Source: Streptomyces sp. SCSIO 30461
GTDB lineage: Bacteria; Actinomycetota; Actinomycetes; Streptomycetales; Streptomycetaceae
Length of the DNA stretch: 64,000 nucleotides
Reading direction: 5' to 3'
NCBI RefSeq assembly: GCF_037023745.1
Contig: NZ_CP146101.1
Location: forward strand, 2,348,001-2,412,000
Shown one piece after another: positions 54,963 through 63,062 of the stretch. The notes beneath the pieces are model-generated. The model was not told the origin of the DNA and made no database searches. It saw only the letters and a program-made list of their open reading frames with translations. The stretch's first letter is position 1; the number at the start of each line of letters is the position of its first letter. A program made the translations under genes and the position numbers.

Positions 54963-54987
54963 GGGCGGGTCCTTATCGGGCCCGCCC
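54963..54987. terminator. Terminator after the aminopeptidase gene
   Basis: Arms GGGCGGGTCC (54963-54972) and GGGCCCGCCC (54978-54987) form a 10-bp stem with one G-T-type mismatch, loop TTATC, followed by a T-rich stretch TTCATTTCTTCC. It lies 20 bp after the stop codon. Confidence 0.85.
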
Positions 54988-55097
54988 TTCATTTCTTCCG
55001 TTCTTCCGTGTCTTTCGCCGCCCGGCCGCGTCGCGGCGGGAGCCACGGCAGCGGACCATGGACCATGAGGCCGGGACCCTCGTGGGAGGAGCGGACG

Positions 55098-56192
55098 ATG
55101 CGCGAGATTCTGCCGGCGCTGGCCCGGTGGTACGCGGCGGGCCGGCCCTTCGCCCTGGCCACCGTCGTCGCCGTGAACCGCAGCACACCGCGTGGACCCG
55201 GCGCGGCGATGGCGGTAGGCCCTGACGACGAGGTCCTGGGCAGTGTGTCCGGAGGATGTGTGGAAGGGGCGGTGTTCGAGCTCGCCCGCGAGGTCATCGC
55301 CGACGGTGAGCCACGGCTGCGGACCTTCGGCTACAGCGACGACGACGCCTTCGCCGTGGGACTGACCTGCGGCGGCGAGATCACCGTGCTGGTACGCAGG
55401 GTGTCCCGGGAAGCCGAGACGGTGTTCGGCGCCGTGGCCGAATCCGTACTGTCCCACCGCCCGGTGACGCTGGCGGTGGTGACGGACGGTCCGGCGCAGC
55501 GCGGTGCCGCGCTGGCCGTCTGGCCCGACGAGGCCGCGGGCACGCTCGGTACGCCCGGCCTCGACACCGCCGTCACCGCGGACGCCCGCGGAGAGCTCGC
55601 CCAGGGTGCCACCGTGACGCGGCACTACGGTCCGCAGGGGCAGCGCCGCGAGGACGGTGTCGCCGTGTTCCTGGAGTCGTTCGCGCCGCCGCCGCGGATG
55701 CTCGTGTTCGGCGCCATCGACTACGCCGCCGCCGTCGCCCGTATCGGCGGCTTCCTCGGCTATCGGGTGACCGTCTGTGATGCGCGACCCGTCTTCGCCA
55801 CGCCCAGGCGCTTTCCCGAAGGCGTGGAGGTCGTGGTGGACTGGCCGCACCGCTATCTCGGCGCCACCGAGACCGACTCCCGCACAGTCATCTGCGTACT
55901 GACACACGATCCTAGGTTCGACGTACCGCTGCTGGAGGAAGCCCTGCGTCGCCCCGCCGCCTACATCGGCGCGATGGGCAGCCGTCGCACCCACGACGAC
56001 CGGCTGGAACGTCTTCGCGGAACCGGTCTCGGCCAGGAGGCACTGGCCCGGCTGCGCTCACCCGTCGGACTGGACCTGGGAGCCCGTACACCGGAGGAGG
56101 TGGCGGTTTCCGTGGCCGCGGAGATCATCGCCCTGCGCTGGGGCGGCAGTGGTGCGCCATTGACGGCGACGTCGGGGGCGATCCATCCCTGA
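55098..56192 (+). CDS. xdhC: XdhC-family molybdenum cofactor insertion/sulfuration factor
   Basis: This 364-residue protein has GGAGGA before ATG 55098. The N-terminal XdhC/CoxI domain reads FALATVVAVNRSTPRGPGAAMAVGPDDEVLGSVSGGCVEGAVFELA (about 18-63), with the conserved SGGCVEG. The C-terminal Rossmann domain has MLVFGAIDYAAAVARIGGFLGYRVTVCDAR (about 201-230), then CVLTHDPRFDVPLLEEALRR and YIGAMGSRRTHDDRLERL (about 292-309). XdhC delivers sulfurated molybdopterin cofactor to xanthine dehydrogenase-type enzymes. No Xdh subunit gene is in the window. The molybdate transport genes about 10 kb away and the PucR-like regulator fit the same physiology. Confidence 0.92.
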   Translation: MREILPALARWYAAGRPFALATVVAVNRSTPRGPGAAMAVGPDDEVLGSVSGGCVEGAVFELAREVIADGEPRLRTFGYSDDDAFAVGLTCGGEITVLVRRVSREAETVFGAVAESVLSHRPVTLAVVTDGPAQRGAALAVWPDEAAGTLGTPGLDTAVTADARGELAQGATVTRHYGPQGQRREDGVAVFLESFAPPPRMLVFGAIDYAAAVARIGGFLGYRVTVCDARPVFATPRRFPEGVEVVVDWPHRYLGATETDSRTVICVLTHDPRFDVPLLEEALRRPAAYIGAMGSRRTHDDRLERLRGTGLGQEALARLRSPVGLDLGARTPEEVAVSVAAEIIALRWGGSGAPLTATSGAIHP

Positions 56193-56248
56193 CCTGTTCA
56201 TGATGGGCCCCCGACCGCCCGGGACGCCCCCTGGGAGGGTGGCGCCCC

Positions 56249-56602
56249 GTGTATCTGCTGCAGCGCGTCCGGGGCAGCCTGCCGGGCTCGCTCGGCTTCG
56301 CCTCGATCGACCCGGACCAGGCTTTCAACCTCGTCTCCGCGGCCGTGGCCCTGGTACGCGACCTCACCCGGTCCCGCTCCGGTGAACTGGGCAACTTCTG
56401 GGCCGATCCGGTGCGCGGCACCGTCCCTGCCCTGCTTCCGGTCTCGATCGTCGGCGCGATCGTGCTGGTCGCGCTCGGCGCGATCCGGAGCTTCGCCGGC
56501 ATCCACGAGGTCGGCCGGTTCATGGGCGGCTCCCAGCGGTGGAACGGCGGTGCGGTGGCCTCTCAGGAGGCCGTCAGGGAGAAGCAGGCCAAAGCTGCCT
56601 TA
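56249..56602 (+). pseudogene. Putative membrane protein, disrupted by a MITE
   Basis: About 118 codons from GTG 56249 encode YLLQRVRGSLPGSLGFASIDP, then a hydrophobic segment TVPALLPVSIVGAIVLVALGAI (about 65-86) and IHEVGRFMGGSQRWNGG. The reading frame runs into the MITE at 56603, and the sequence beyond the IS insertion (58490 onward) does not give a clear continuation. I do not recognise the family, and the codon bias is weaker than that of neighbours, so it may not be a real gene. Confidence 0.35.
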
Positions 56603-56777
56603 GGGCGTGTTGCGAAAGTAGCTCCGTCCGCCCGCAGGGCGGGGCCTGCGGCGTCTGGTGCGTGCGATCGCAAGGCGGAGGATCATCCTCGTACTGGACG
56701 TACGTGGATGACTCCGACAACGCAGCGAGCGTGCGTGCCAGGCGTCGCGGGTCAGGAGGGACTTTCGCAACACGCCC
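56603..56777. mobile_element. 175-bp MITE with 17-bp inverted repeats and TA duplication
   Basis: Perfect 17-bp inverted repeats GGGCGTGTTGCGAAAGT (56603-56619) and its complement (56761-56777) are flanked by TA on both sides (56601-56602 and 56778-56779). There is no transposase frame. The size, TA target and high internal GC are consistent with a non-autonomous IS630/Tc1-type element, although other families duplicate TNA. An IS1182-type element inserted precisely at its right edge. Confidence 0.85.
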
Positions 56778-56780
56778 TAG

Positions 56781-58485
56781 AAGATCACTGAAAATCTCGG
56801 GTTTGGGCCCCGCGGGTGGCCCCGCGGGGCCAGACTGCTGTGTGTGCAGGGGGAATGGGCCGGGGAGACGGTCGGGCCGGATGTGTGGGAGACCTGCCGG
56901 GAGCTGATCCCGGCAGGGAGTGTGTTCGCGTTCCTGGCCGAGCACCGCGAGCGGCTGCTGCCGCCGGAGATGTTCGCGGACATGTACCCCTCGGCCAACG
57001 GGCGGCCGAGCCTGCCGCCGCAGGTGCTGGCGACGGCGGTGGTGCTGCAGAGCCTGTTCGGGACCTCGGATGTGGAGACCGTGCTGGAGCTGCGGTGCGA
57101 CCTGCGGTGGAAGGCGGCGTGCGGACTGGGGCTGAACGACACGGCGTTCGACCCGTCGCTGCTGACCTACTTCCGGCGCCGCCTGCAGCGGTCCTCGGAT
57201 CCGGGGCGGATCTTCACCCGGGTCAAGGAGGTCGTGGCCGCCACCGGCATCCTGCGCGGGAAGCGGCGCCGCGCGCTGGACTCCACGGTGTTCGACGACG
57301 CGGTGGCCACCCAGGACACGGTCACCCAGCTGATCTCGGCGATCCGCCGGGTGATCCGCGAGGTCCCCGGCGCCGGCCGCGTCGCCGCCGGGCATTGCAC
57401 CGCTCACGACTACACCGACCCGGGCAAGCCGAAGATCGCCTGGGACGACGAGCAGGCCCGCGCCGGGTTGGTGGACGCGCTGGTCACGGACGCGCTCAAC
57501 CTGTTGGGCCGCCTGCCCGAGCAGGAGCTGGGCGAGCGGGCCGCGAACGCGGTCGGCCTGCTGGCGCTGGTCGCGGGCCAGGATGTGGAGCCCGCCGAGG
57601 GCTCCGACGGGCGCGACGGGCGCTGGCGCATCACCCAGGGGACCGTCCGCGACCGCGTGGTGTCCACCGTCGATCCCGAGGCCAGGCACATCCACAAGAA
57701 CCGCACCCGCCACCAGGAAGGCTTCAAGGGCCACGTCGCCGTCGAGCCGGAGACCGGCTTATTCACCGAGGTCGCCCTCGCCGCGGGCTGCGGCCCCGAG
57801 AACCACGAGGCGAAGATCGCCGAGGACCTCCTCGCCGCCGAGGACGAGCCGTGCGAGGTGCTCGGCGACTCCGCCTACGGCACCGCCGACCTGCGCGACC
57901 ACCTCGAACAGCAGGGCCACGACGCCGTCCTCAAACCACCCCCGCTTCGCGCGGCCGTGCCCGGCGGCTTCACCAGCGACGACTTCCACATCGACACCGA
58001 GAACGGCCAGGTCACCTGCCCTGCCGGGCACATCGTCCCCCTCGGCAAGCCCCGGAAGACCGGCTTGCGGCAGGCTCAGTTCAAGAAGCTGTGTGCCGGC
58101 TGCCCGCTGCGCGAACGCTGCACCACCTCCAAGACCGGCCGCGTCCTGCAAGTCCACCCCCAGCACCAGCGCCTGGCCGACGCCCGTGCCCAGGCCACCG
58201 ACCCCGCCTGGAAAGACACCTACCGCCGCTGGCGGCCACCCGTCGAACGCGGCATCGCCTGGCTGACCACCAAAGGCAACCGCAGACTGCGCTACCTCGG
58301 CACCCTCAAGAACGACACCTGGCTCCGCAACCGAGCCGCCGCCCTCAACCTCCGACGGCTCGTCAACCTCGGCCTCGAAGTGGCCGCCGACGGCACCTGG
58401 ACCCTGACCCCGGCCACACCGTGAAGCACGGAGGGCGGCCCCGCCACCGGCGGACCGCCCCCACAACAAGATTTTCAGCAGCCTT
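56781..58485 (+). mobile_element. IS1182-family insertion sequence inserted at CTAG
   Basis: CTAG borders both ends (56777-56780 and 58486-58489). The first shares its CTA with the MITE edge and the following TA. Imperfect inverted repeats read AAGatcaCTGAAAATCT on the left and AAGgctgCTGAAAATCT on the right, about 17 bp. The element is about 1.7 kb and includes one transposase gene. The palindromic CTAG target and right-end repeat suggest it moved into the edge of the pre-existing MITE. Confidence 0.85.
56844..58424 (+). CDS. IS1182-family transposase
   Basis: This 526-residue transposase has the family pattern GRPSLPPQVLATAVVLQSLFGTSDVETVLELRCDLRWKAACGLGLNDTAFDPSLLTYFRRRL (about 50-110). 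The first Asp lies in ALDSTVFDDAVATQDT (about 147-162), the second is in VLGDSAYGTADLRDHL (about 338-353) and the Glu is near VERGIAWLTTKGNRRLRYLG (about 460-480). A zinc-ligand-like CPAGH...CAGCPLRERCTTS lies at 382-427. The frame is intact from a GTG near 56844. The gene fills the insertion sequence and may be active. A degraded relative lies at 24977-25357. Confidence 0.93.
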   Translation: MQGEWAGETVGPDVWETCRELIPAGSVFAFLAEHRERLLPPEMFADMYPSANGRPSLPPQVLATAVVLQSLFGTSDVETVLELRCDLRWKAACGLGLNDTAFDPSLLTYFRRRLQRSSDPGRIFTRVKEVVAATGILRGKRRRALDSTVFDDAVATQDTVTQLISAIRRVIREVPGAGRVAAGHCTAHDYTDPGKPKIAWDDEQARAGLVDALVTDALNLLGRLPEQELGERAANAVGLLALVAGQDVEPAEGSDGRDGRWRITQGTVRDRVVSTVDPEARHIHKNRTRHQEGFKGHVAVEPETGLFTEVALAAGCGPENHEAKIAEDLLAAEDEPCEVLGDSAYGTADLRDHLEQQGHDAVLKPPPLRAAVPGGFTSDDFHIDTENGQVTCPAGHIVPLGKPRKTGLRQAQFKKLCAGCPLRERCTTSKTGRVLQVHPQHQRLADARAQATDPAWKDTYRRWRPPVERGIAWLTTKGNRRLRYLGTLKNDTWLRNRAAALNLRRLVNLGLEVAADGTWTLTPATP

Positions 58486-58609
58486 CTAGCCGAACATCGC
58501 GTTGAAGCAGATCATGGCGAAGTGACGAACCGACGAGCGGACGAAGTGGTGTGGCGACAACCCGTGTCGGAGTTGGGCCGAACGGGTGAGGGGCGCCAGG
58601 ATGGTCCCC

Positions 58610-59023
58610 ATGAGCAGGTACGAGAGGTACGACGTCACCGACGAGCAGTGGGAGGGCCTGGCCCAGGTCGTCCCACTGCGCGGTCGCAACGAGTGGCCGT
58701 CGCGAGTGGACCACCGCACGATTCCGCGGGGCTACGAGGAAGCCTATGTCGCGGAGGCCGAGCAGCGCCGCATGGTGGTGCTCAGGGTGCAGGTGTTCGC
58801 CGACGCGCGGGAGGTCGCCGAGCGCCTCATTGCGCAGATCCCGGTGCTGCTGGATCTGACGAGTGCCGACCCCGACGTGGCCAAGCGCATTCTGGACTTC
58901 AGCAGCGGCGTGGTCTTCGGGCTCGGTAGCGCGATGCACCGGGTCGACCGCAACGTCTTCCTGCTCGCTCCGCACGGCACGGAGGTCGACGGGGTGGCTG
59001 CTGCGGCCGTACCGCACGGATAG
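58610..59023 (+). CDS. SepF-like cell division protein (paralogue)
   Basis: This 137-residue protein starts MSRYERYDVTDEQWEGLAQVVPLRGRNEW. The SepF domain then spans about 52-120: MVVLRVQVFADAREVAERLIAQIPVLLDLTSADPDVAKRILDFSSGVVFGLGSAMHRVDRNVFLLAP. SepF tethers the FtsZ ring to the membrane, and Streptomyces usually has several paralogues beside the one in the division cluster. This copy lacks the standard N-terminal membrane-binding amphipathic helix and has a different 50-residue N-terminus. The start at 58610 is favoured by homology; in-frame starts at 58586 and 58601 exist. It lies directly after the IS1182 element, which may have changed its promoter. Confidence 0.88.
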   Translation: MSRYERYDVTDEQWEGLAQVVPLRGRNEWPSRVDHRTIPRGYEEAYVAEAEQRRMVVLRVQVFADAREVAERLIAQIPVLLDLTSADPDVAKRILDFSSGVVFGLGSAMHRVDRNVFLLAPHGTEVDGVAAAAVPHG

Positions 59024-59124
59024 GCGGTCTCCGCCTGCTGTGGACGGTTGAGCGGGCACGGTCCCTGGTCGAGCGTGCTGAAGGTCTGTGACTCCTTCCT
59101 CACCTGAGGGGCGGGGGCTTCTCG

Positions 59125-59790
59125 CTATGCCGGTGCGGCTTCGCGACGGACCAGCCCGGCCCGTAGAACGTTGAGTGCCCCGACAACGTCGGCGTGTGCC
59201 TGGTGGCCACAGCCCACGCAGTGGAACTTCTCCTGTGTGGGCCGGTTCCTTGGCGATGTGCCCGCGTTCGGGGCAGGTTCGGGAGGTGTCGCGGGGGTCC
59301 ACGGCGATCACTTCCCGTCCGGCACTCTCAGCCTTGGCATTCAGGATCGCGAGGAACACCCCCCCAGCCGGCAACCGAGATCGAACGGTTCAACCCGGCC
59401 TTGGCGGCGGACCCGTTGGGCAGGAAGCCGCCCGGCTGTTCGGGGTTCGGCTTCGGCGCGGCGTTGGCGACGTGCTCACCGTTGGACGTGGTGAGGAACG
59501 AGGCGATGCCCATGTCGATGCCGACCACGCTGCCGGTCGCGGGCAGGGGCTGCTGTGAGGAGAACGACCAGCGGCCCTGACGCTCCGGATCGAACGCCCG
59601 GATCTCCTTGAGCTGCGCGGACTGCTGCCCGTACTTGATACTCGTCTTCGAGGCGTGCCGGTAGGCGTCTCGACGTTCCCGCAACGCGCCGTTGTAGAGC
59701 GAGCAGTGATCGCGCAGCATCTCGCCGAGCGCGGCGGCCTGGCCCACGGTGGGCAGCATCAGGCATTTGCACGCACGGATCAACGCGGCC
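59125..59790 (-). pseudogene. IS200/IS605 or IS607-type TnpB remnant with internal deletions
   Basis: On the minus strand the N-terminal part reads RACKCLMLPTVGQAAALGEMLRDHCSLYNGALRERRDAYRHASK (59790-59660), then KYGQQSAQLKEIRAFDPERQGRWSFSSQQ. It jumps to VVGIDMGIASFLTTSNGEHV, which holds the RuvC Asp, so roughly 100 residues are missing. The C-terminal zinc-finger part shows REVIAVDPRDTSRTCPERGHIAKE with the second Cys replaced by Arg. A base deletion follows, after which NRPTQEKFHCVGCGHQAHADVVGALNVLRAGL appears in another frame. It is a dead TnpB fossil. TnpB is an RNA-guided nuclease related to Cas12. Confidence 0.82.
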
Positions 59791-59976
59791 CACCCCCTTC
59801 CGCTGCACCGTCTCGGGCGTGGCGGGCCCTGTCCGGCTTGACCTCGCGGTGCAGGCCGAACCTGAACCGCGCATCGTCGGCGAGCGGTTGGCCTGCTCTT
59901 CGTCTCGTGGGTGCGGTGAGCGGGAGCGGGGCGTTCGCGCGGGAGCTGGAAGGGGTGGCGGTGGTAGACCTGTGCC

Positions 59977-60405
59977 GTGACGGAACTGGACGTGAAAGCA
60001 CTGCAACGCCGGCTGGTGGAGTTCGCCGCGGCTCGTGACTGGGGGCCGTACCACACCCCCAAGAACCTGGCGGTGGCCCTTACGGTCGAAGCGGCGGAAC
60101 TCGTGGAGATCTTCCAGTGGTTGACACCGGAGGAGTCCGCGGGGGTCATGGACGACCCCGGGAAGGCGCATCGGGTGGCCGATGAGGTCGCGGATGTCCT
60201 CGCCTATCTGCTCCAGTTCTGCGAGGTGCTCGGGATCGATCCGCTGAGCGCGCTCGCCGCGAAGATCGACCGGAACGAGCTGCGTTTCCCCGCCGCGGAA
60301 CGGTCGACCACCGGGAGTTCCGGTGGTGAGCGTTCCGATGGTGTGGGTTCGGACGGCGAGGGTACCGGTGCCGAGCGCTCAGGCGACGGTTCATCGGGAG
60401 CTTGA
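59977..60405 (+). CDS. MazG-like nucleotide pyrophosphohydrolase
   Basis: This 142-residue protein belongs to the dCTPase/MazG superfamily. It opens TELDVKALQRRLVEFAAARDWGPYHTPKNLAVALTVEAAELVEIFQWL, where ExxE (EAAELVE, about 38-44) is the first metal-binding pair, and has VADEVADVLAYLL (about 70-82) for the second ExxD. It probably hydrolyses house-cleaning nucleotides such as (d)CTP to the monophosphate. The C-terminal 45 residues are a Gly/Ser/Glu low-complexity tail not found in typical family members. The start is GTG 59977. No operon partner is obvious. Confidence 0.88.
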   Translation: MTELDVKALQRRLVEFAAARDWGPYHTPKNLAVALTVEAAELVEIFQWLTPEESAGVMDDPGKAHRVADEVADVLAYLLQFCEVLGIDPLSALAAKIDRNELRFPAAERSTTGSSGGERSDGVGSDGEGTGAERSGDGSSGA

Positions 60406-60426
60406 TCGTCACTCTACGGAGTGAAT

Positions 60427-60457
60427 GATCTATCCACAAGCGGTCTCCTGTCCACAG
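60427..60457. other. Two DnaA-box-like sequences
   Basis: CTATCCACA and CTGTCCACA occur in the same direction within 30 bp, each one or two bases from the Streptomyces DnaA box TTGTCCACA. They lie in a 143-bp gap before the DUF6099-type gene. The match may be chance; a DnaA titration or regulation site is possible. Confidence 0.35.
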
Positions 60458-60548
60458 ATTTCCGAATTCCCCTGGCGTTTCCTTTGGAGTGCCTTCACTC
60501 TGGGTAGTGACTCAGTGGAGGGAAGTCGTATGAACGGGGGCGGCGTAC

Positions 60549-61031
60549 ATGGAAGCGGAGCGACTCATCGCGGCGGGCCGACTAGCGCTCGCGCATTGCC
60601 GGGACGCTGCGGAGGTGGTGGCGGAGGCATGGCAGGCAGAGGCCCTCGCGCAGGCGATCGGCAGCCAACTGGCCTTGTGCGGCCCCAAGGAGCTGAGAGG
60701 GGAGGCACGCGCACTCGGCGAGGGCGGTGGACGCGGAGGCAGTCCGCCTGACGTGCGGCTTTTGCACACCGCCGGCCCCCGTGCGGCGCAGCTCACCGCA
60801 GTCTCCGATCCGCCGCGTGCGCTGACGTTGCTGAGCACCCTGCTCGGTGAGGTCGGCATAGCACTGGTCGGGGTCGCCTGCGCGACGGATGAGGAGGGCC
60901 TGTACTGGCAGTGCATCGAAGCCATCGACGCCACGGACGAGTCGGGTGACCGGGTGCAGGCGATGCTTCGAAGACTCTCCCCGCAGGAGCGCGGCCGGGT
61001 CGGTCCCGACTCGGCCACCAGACCGCCGTGA
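60549..61031 (+). CDS. DUF6099-like conserved actinobacterial protein
   Basis: This 160-residue protein has the typical opening MEAERLIAAGRLALAHCRDAAEVVAEAWQAEALAQAIGSQLALCGPKELRGEARALGE, followed by a Gly-rich gap and ALTLLSTLLGEVGIALVGVACATDEEGLYWQCIEAIDATDES (about 97-140). I recognise this only as a family of Streptomyces proteins of unknown function. It is mostly alpha-helical with no signal peptide, membrane segment or catalytic motif. The start at 60549 follows GGGGGCGG. It may be co-transcribed with the LLM enzyme 83 bp downstream. Confidence 0.7.
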   Translation: MEAERLIAAGRLALAHCRDAAEVVAEAWQAEALAQAIGSQLALCGPKELRGEARALGEGGGRGGSPPDVRLLHTAGPRAAQLTAVSDPPRALTLLSTLLGEVGIALVGVACATDEEGLYWQCIEAIDATDESGDRVQAMLRRLSPQERGRVGPDSATRPP

Positions 61032-61114
61032 TGCCGCATGCCGCGGGGACGCACCCGAGGGCGGCACGGGGCCGCCGGAAGGTTGAAACGCGGACGGAGG
61101 TGCAGGATGGAGGC

Positions 61115-62038
61115 ATGGATCTGCGTATCTTCACCGAGCCCCAGCAAGGGGCCTCCTACGACACCCTGCTGGCCGTCGCCAAGGCCACCGAGGACCTCGG
61201 ATTCGATGCCTTCTTCCGCTCCGACCACTATCTGAGCATGGGCTCGGCCGACGGACTGCCTGGGCCCACCGACGCCTGGATCACCCTCGCGGGCCTTGCC
61301 CGCGAGACCAAGCGGATCAGGCTCGGCACCCTGATGACGGCAGGTACGTTCCGGTTGCCGGGGGTGCTCGCCATCCAGGTGGCCCAAGTGGACCAGATGT
61401 CCGGTGGACGGGTCGAGCTGGGACTGGGGGCGGGGTGGTTCGAGGAGGAGCACAAGGCATACGGCATTCCCTTCCCCAAGGAGAAGTTCGCCCGGCTCGA
61501 AGAGCAACTGGCCATCGTGACCGGCCTGTGGGCCACGGAACCCGGAAAGACGTTTACCTACCGGGGAAGCCACTACCAGTTGGAGGACTCGCCCGCACTG
61601 CCCAAGCCCGCCCAGGACAAGATCCCGGTGCTCATCGGCGGCCACGGCGCGACCCGCACACCGCGGCTGGCCGCTCGCTACGCCGACGAGTTCAACGTCC
61701 CCTTCGCTTCGATCGAGGACAGCGAGCGCCAGTTCGGCCGGGTGCGGGCCGCCGCCGCTGAAGCCGGTCGTGAGCCGGACGAGCCGCGCTGTTCCAACGC
61801 CCTCGTCGTCTGCGTGGGCAGGGACGACGCGGAGGTCGCCCGCCGTGCCGCCGCCATCGGGCGCGAGGTCGACGAGCTCAAGACCAACGGACTCGCCGGA
61901 TCGCCGGCCGAAGTCGTGGACAAGCTCGGCCGGTACGCGGAGATCGGAACCTCCCGGGTCTATCTCCAGATCCTGGACCTCCATGATCTCGACCATCTGG
62001 AACTGATCGCCTCCCAGGTCCAGAGCCGACTGGGCTGA
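61115..62038 (+). CDS. LLM-class F420-dependent oxidoreductase
   Basis: This 307-residue luciferase-like protein starts at ATG 61115 with GGATGGAGG before it. MDLRIFTEPQQGASYDTLLAVAKATEDLGFDAFFRSDHYL, then IRLGTLMTAGTFRLPGVLAIQVAQVDQMSGGRVELGLGAGWFEEEHKAYGIPFP (about 63-115) match the F420-type group (TIGR03560-like), and the GAGWFEEEH segment is characteristic. It probably uses coenzyme F420 or FMN to oxidise an unknown substrate. It differs clearly from the NRPS-associated LLM protein at 31913-33010. The next gene starts seven bases downstream of its stop. Confidence 0.88.
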   Translation: MDLRIFTEPQQGASYDTLLAVAKATEDLGFDAFFRSDHYLSMGSADGLPGPTDAWITLAGLARETKRIRLGTLMTAGTFRLPGVLAIQVAQVDQMSGGRVELGLGAGWFEEEHKAYGIPFPKEKFARLEEQLAIVTGLWATEPGKTFTYRGSHYQLEDSPALPKPAQDKIPVLIGGHGATRTPRLAARYADEFNVPFASIEDSERQFGRVRAAAAEAGREPDEPRCSNALVVCVGRDDAEVARRAAAIGREVDELKTNGLAGSPAEVVDKLGRYAEIGTSRVYLQILDLHDLDHLELIASQVQSRLG

Positions 62039-62044
62039 GCGTCG

Positions 62045-62950
62045 GTGAAGCCCGTCCGCGCCCTTGCCGCCGCCCTCGCGGAACGGCCGCTCGTGCTCGA
62101 CGGAGGCCTGTCCAACCAGCTGGAGGCGCAGGGCTGCGACCTGTCCGACGAACTCTGGTCGGCGCGGCTGCTCGCAGACGGCCCCGAGCAGATCGAGGCC
62201 GCGCACACGGCGTATGCGCGGGCGGGCGCGGACGTGCTGATCACCTCCAGCTATCAGGCGACCGCCGGGGGCTTCGACCGCCGTGGCCTGAGCCGTTCCA
62301 GAGCAGCCGCACTGCCGGCCCTCAGCGTGGAACTGGCCCGCGCCGCAGCGGCCGGTGTGCCGCGCGAGGTGTGGGTGGCGGCATCGGTGGGTCCGTACGG
62401 CGCCGCGCTCGCGGACGGTAGCGAGTACCGGGGCCGCTATGGGCTCACCGTGCGGGAGCTGGCGGACTTCCACCGCCCCCGTATCCAGGCCCTGGCCGCA
62501 GCCCGGCCCGACGCCCTCGCCCTGGAAACCGTGCCCGACACGGACGAGGCCGAGGCCCTGCTCGCCGCAGCCGGTGACACCGGGCTTCCCCTGTGGCTCT
62601 CGTACACCGTGGCGGGCGAGCGCACCCGGGCCGGCCAGGACCTCGCCGCCGCCTTCGCCCTGGCCGCCGGGAACGACCAAGTGATCGCCGTCGGCGTCAA
62701 CTGCTGCGATCCCGCCGACGCGGAACGCGCTGTGGAGCTGGCCGCCCGCGAGACGGACAAGCCGGTCGTCGTCTACCCCAACAGCGGCGAGCGCTGGGAC
62801 GCCGCGGCGGGCCGCTGGTACGGCCGCGCCACCTTCGACCCGGCCAAGGCCCGCGGCTGGCAGTCGGCAGGTGCCCGGCTCATCGGCGGCTGCTGCCGCG
62901 TGGGCCCGGAGCTTGTCGCCGTGCTGGCGGGCGTCGTCGGAGGCCGGTAG
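62045..62950 (+). CDS. mmuM: Homocysteine S-methyltransferase
   Basis: This 301-residue zinc-dependent methyltransferase makes methionine from homocysteine using S-methylmethionine (or SAM). Landmarks are PLVLDGGLSNQLEAQGCDLSDELWSARLL (about 15-43), AGADVLITSSYQATAGGF, the first zinc Cys in GVNCCDPADAERAV (about 218-231) and the C-terminal Cys pair in RLIGGCCRVGPE (about 278-289). SVGPYGAALADGSEYRG is also typical. The start is GTG 62045, only 7 bp from the LLM gene's stop, so the two are probably co-transcribed. Confidence 0.93.
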   Translation: MKPVRALAAALAERPLVLDGGLSNQLEAQGCDLSDELWSARLLADGPEQIEAAHTAYARAGADVLITSSYQATAGGFDRRGLSRSRAAALPALSVELARAAAAGVPREVWVAASVGPYGAALADGSEYRGRYGLTVRELADFHRPRIQALAAARPDALALETVPDTDEAEALLAAAGDTGLPLWLSYTVAGERTRAGQDLAAAFALAAGNDQVIAVGVNCCDPADAERAVELAARETDKPVVVYPNSGERWDAAAGRWYGRATFDPAKARGWQSAGARLIGGCCRVGPELVAVLAGVVGGR

Positions 62951-63062
62951 GGCCCTGCGCCTGACCGTCAGCTGCGACGGCCGCGACCGCATGATCGCTC
63001 CTCGCGGCTGTACCGTGGAAAACGCCTGGTGGGCCGGCTCCGAACCGACAATACTCGGACAC

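Noticed and set aside
56249..56791. 180-codon gene running through the MITE
   Set aside because: The second half is encoded entirely by the MITE's inverted repeats and interior; only the first part could be genuine and was listed as a weak pseudogene.
58522..58929. Overlapping 135-codon frame before and within the SepF-like gene
   Set aside because: It lacks conserved motifs and is displaced from the frame with clear SepF similarity.
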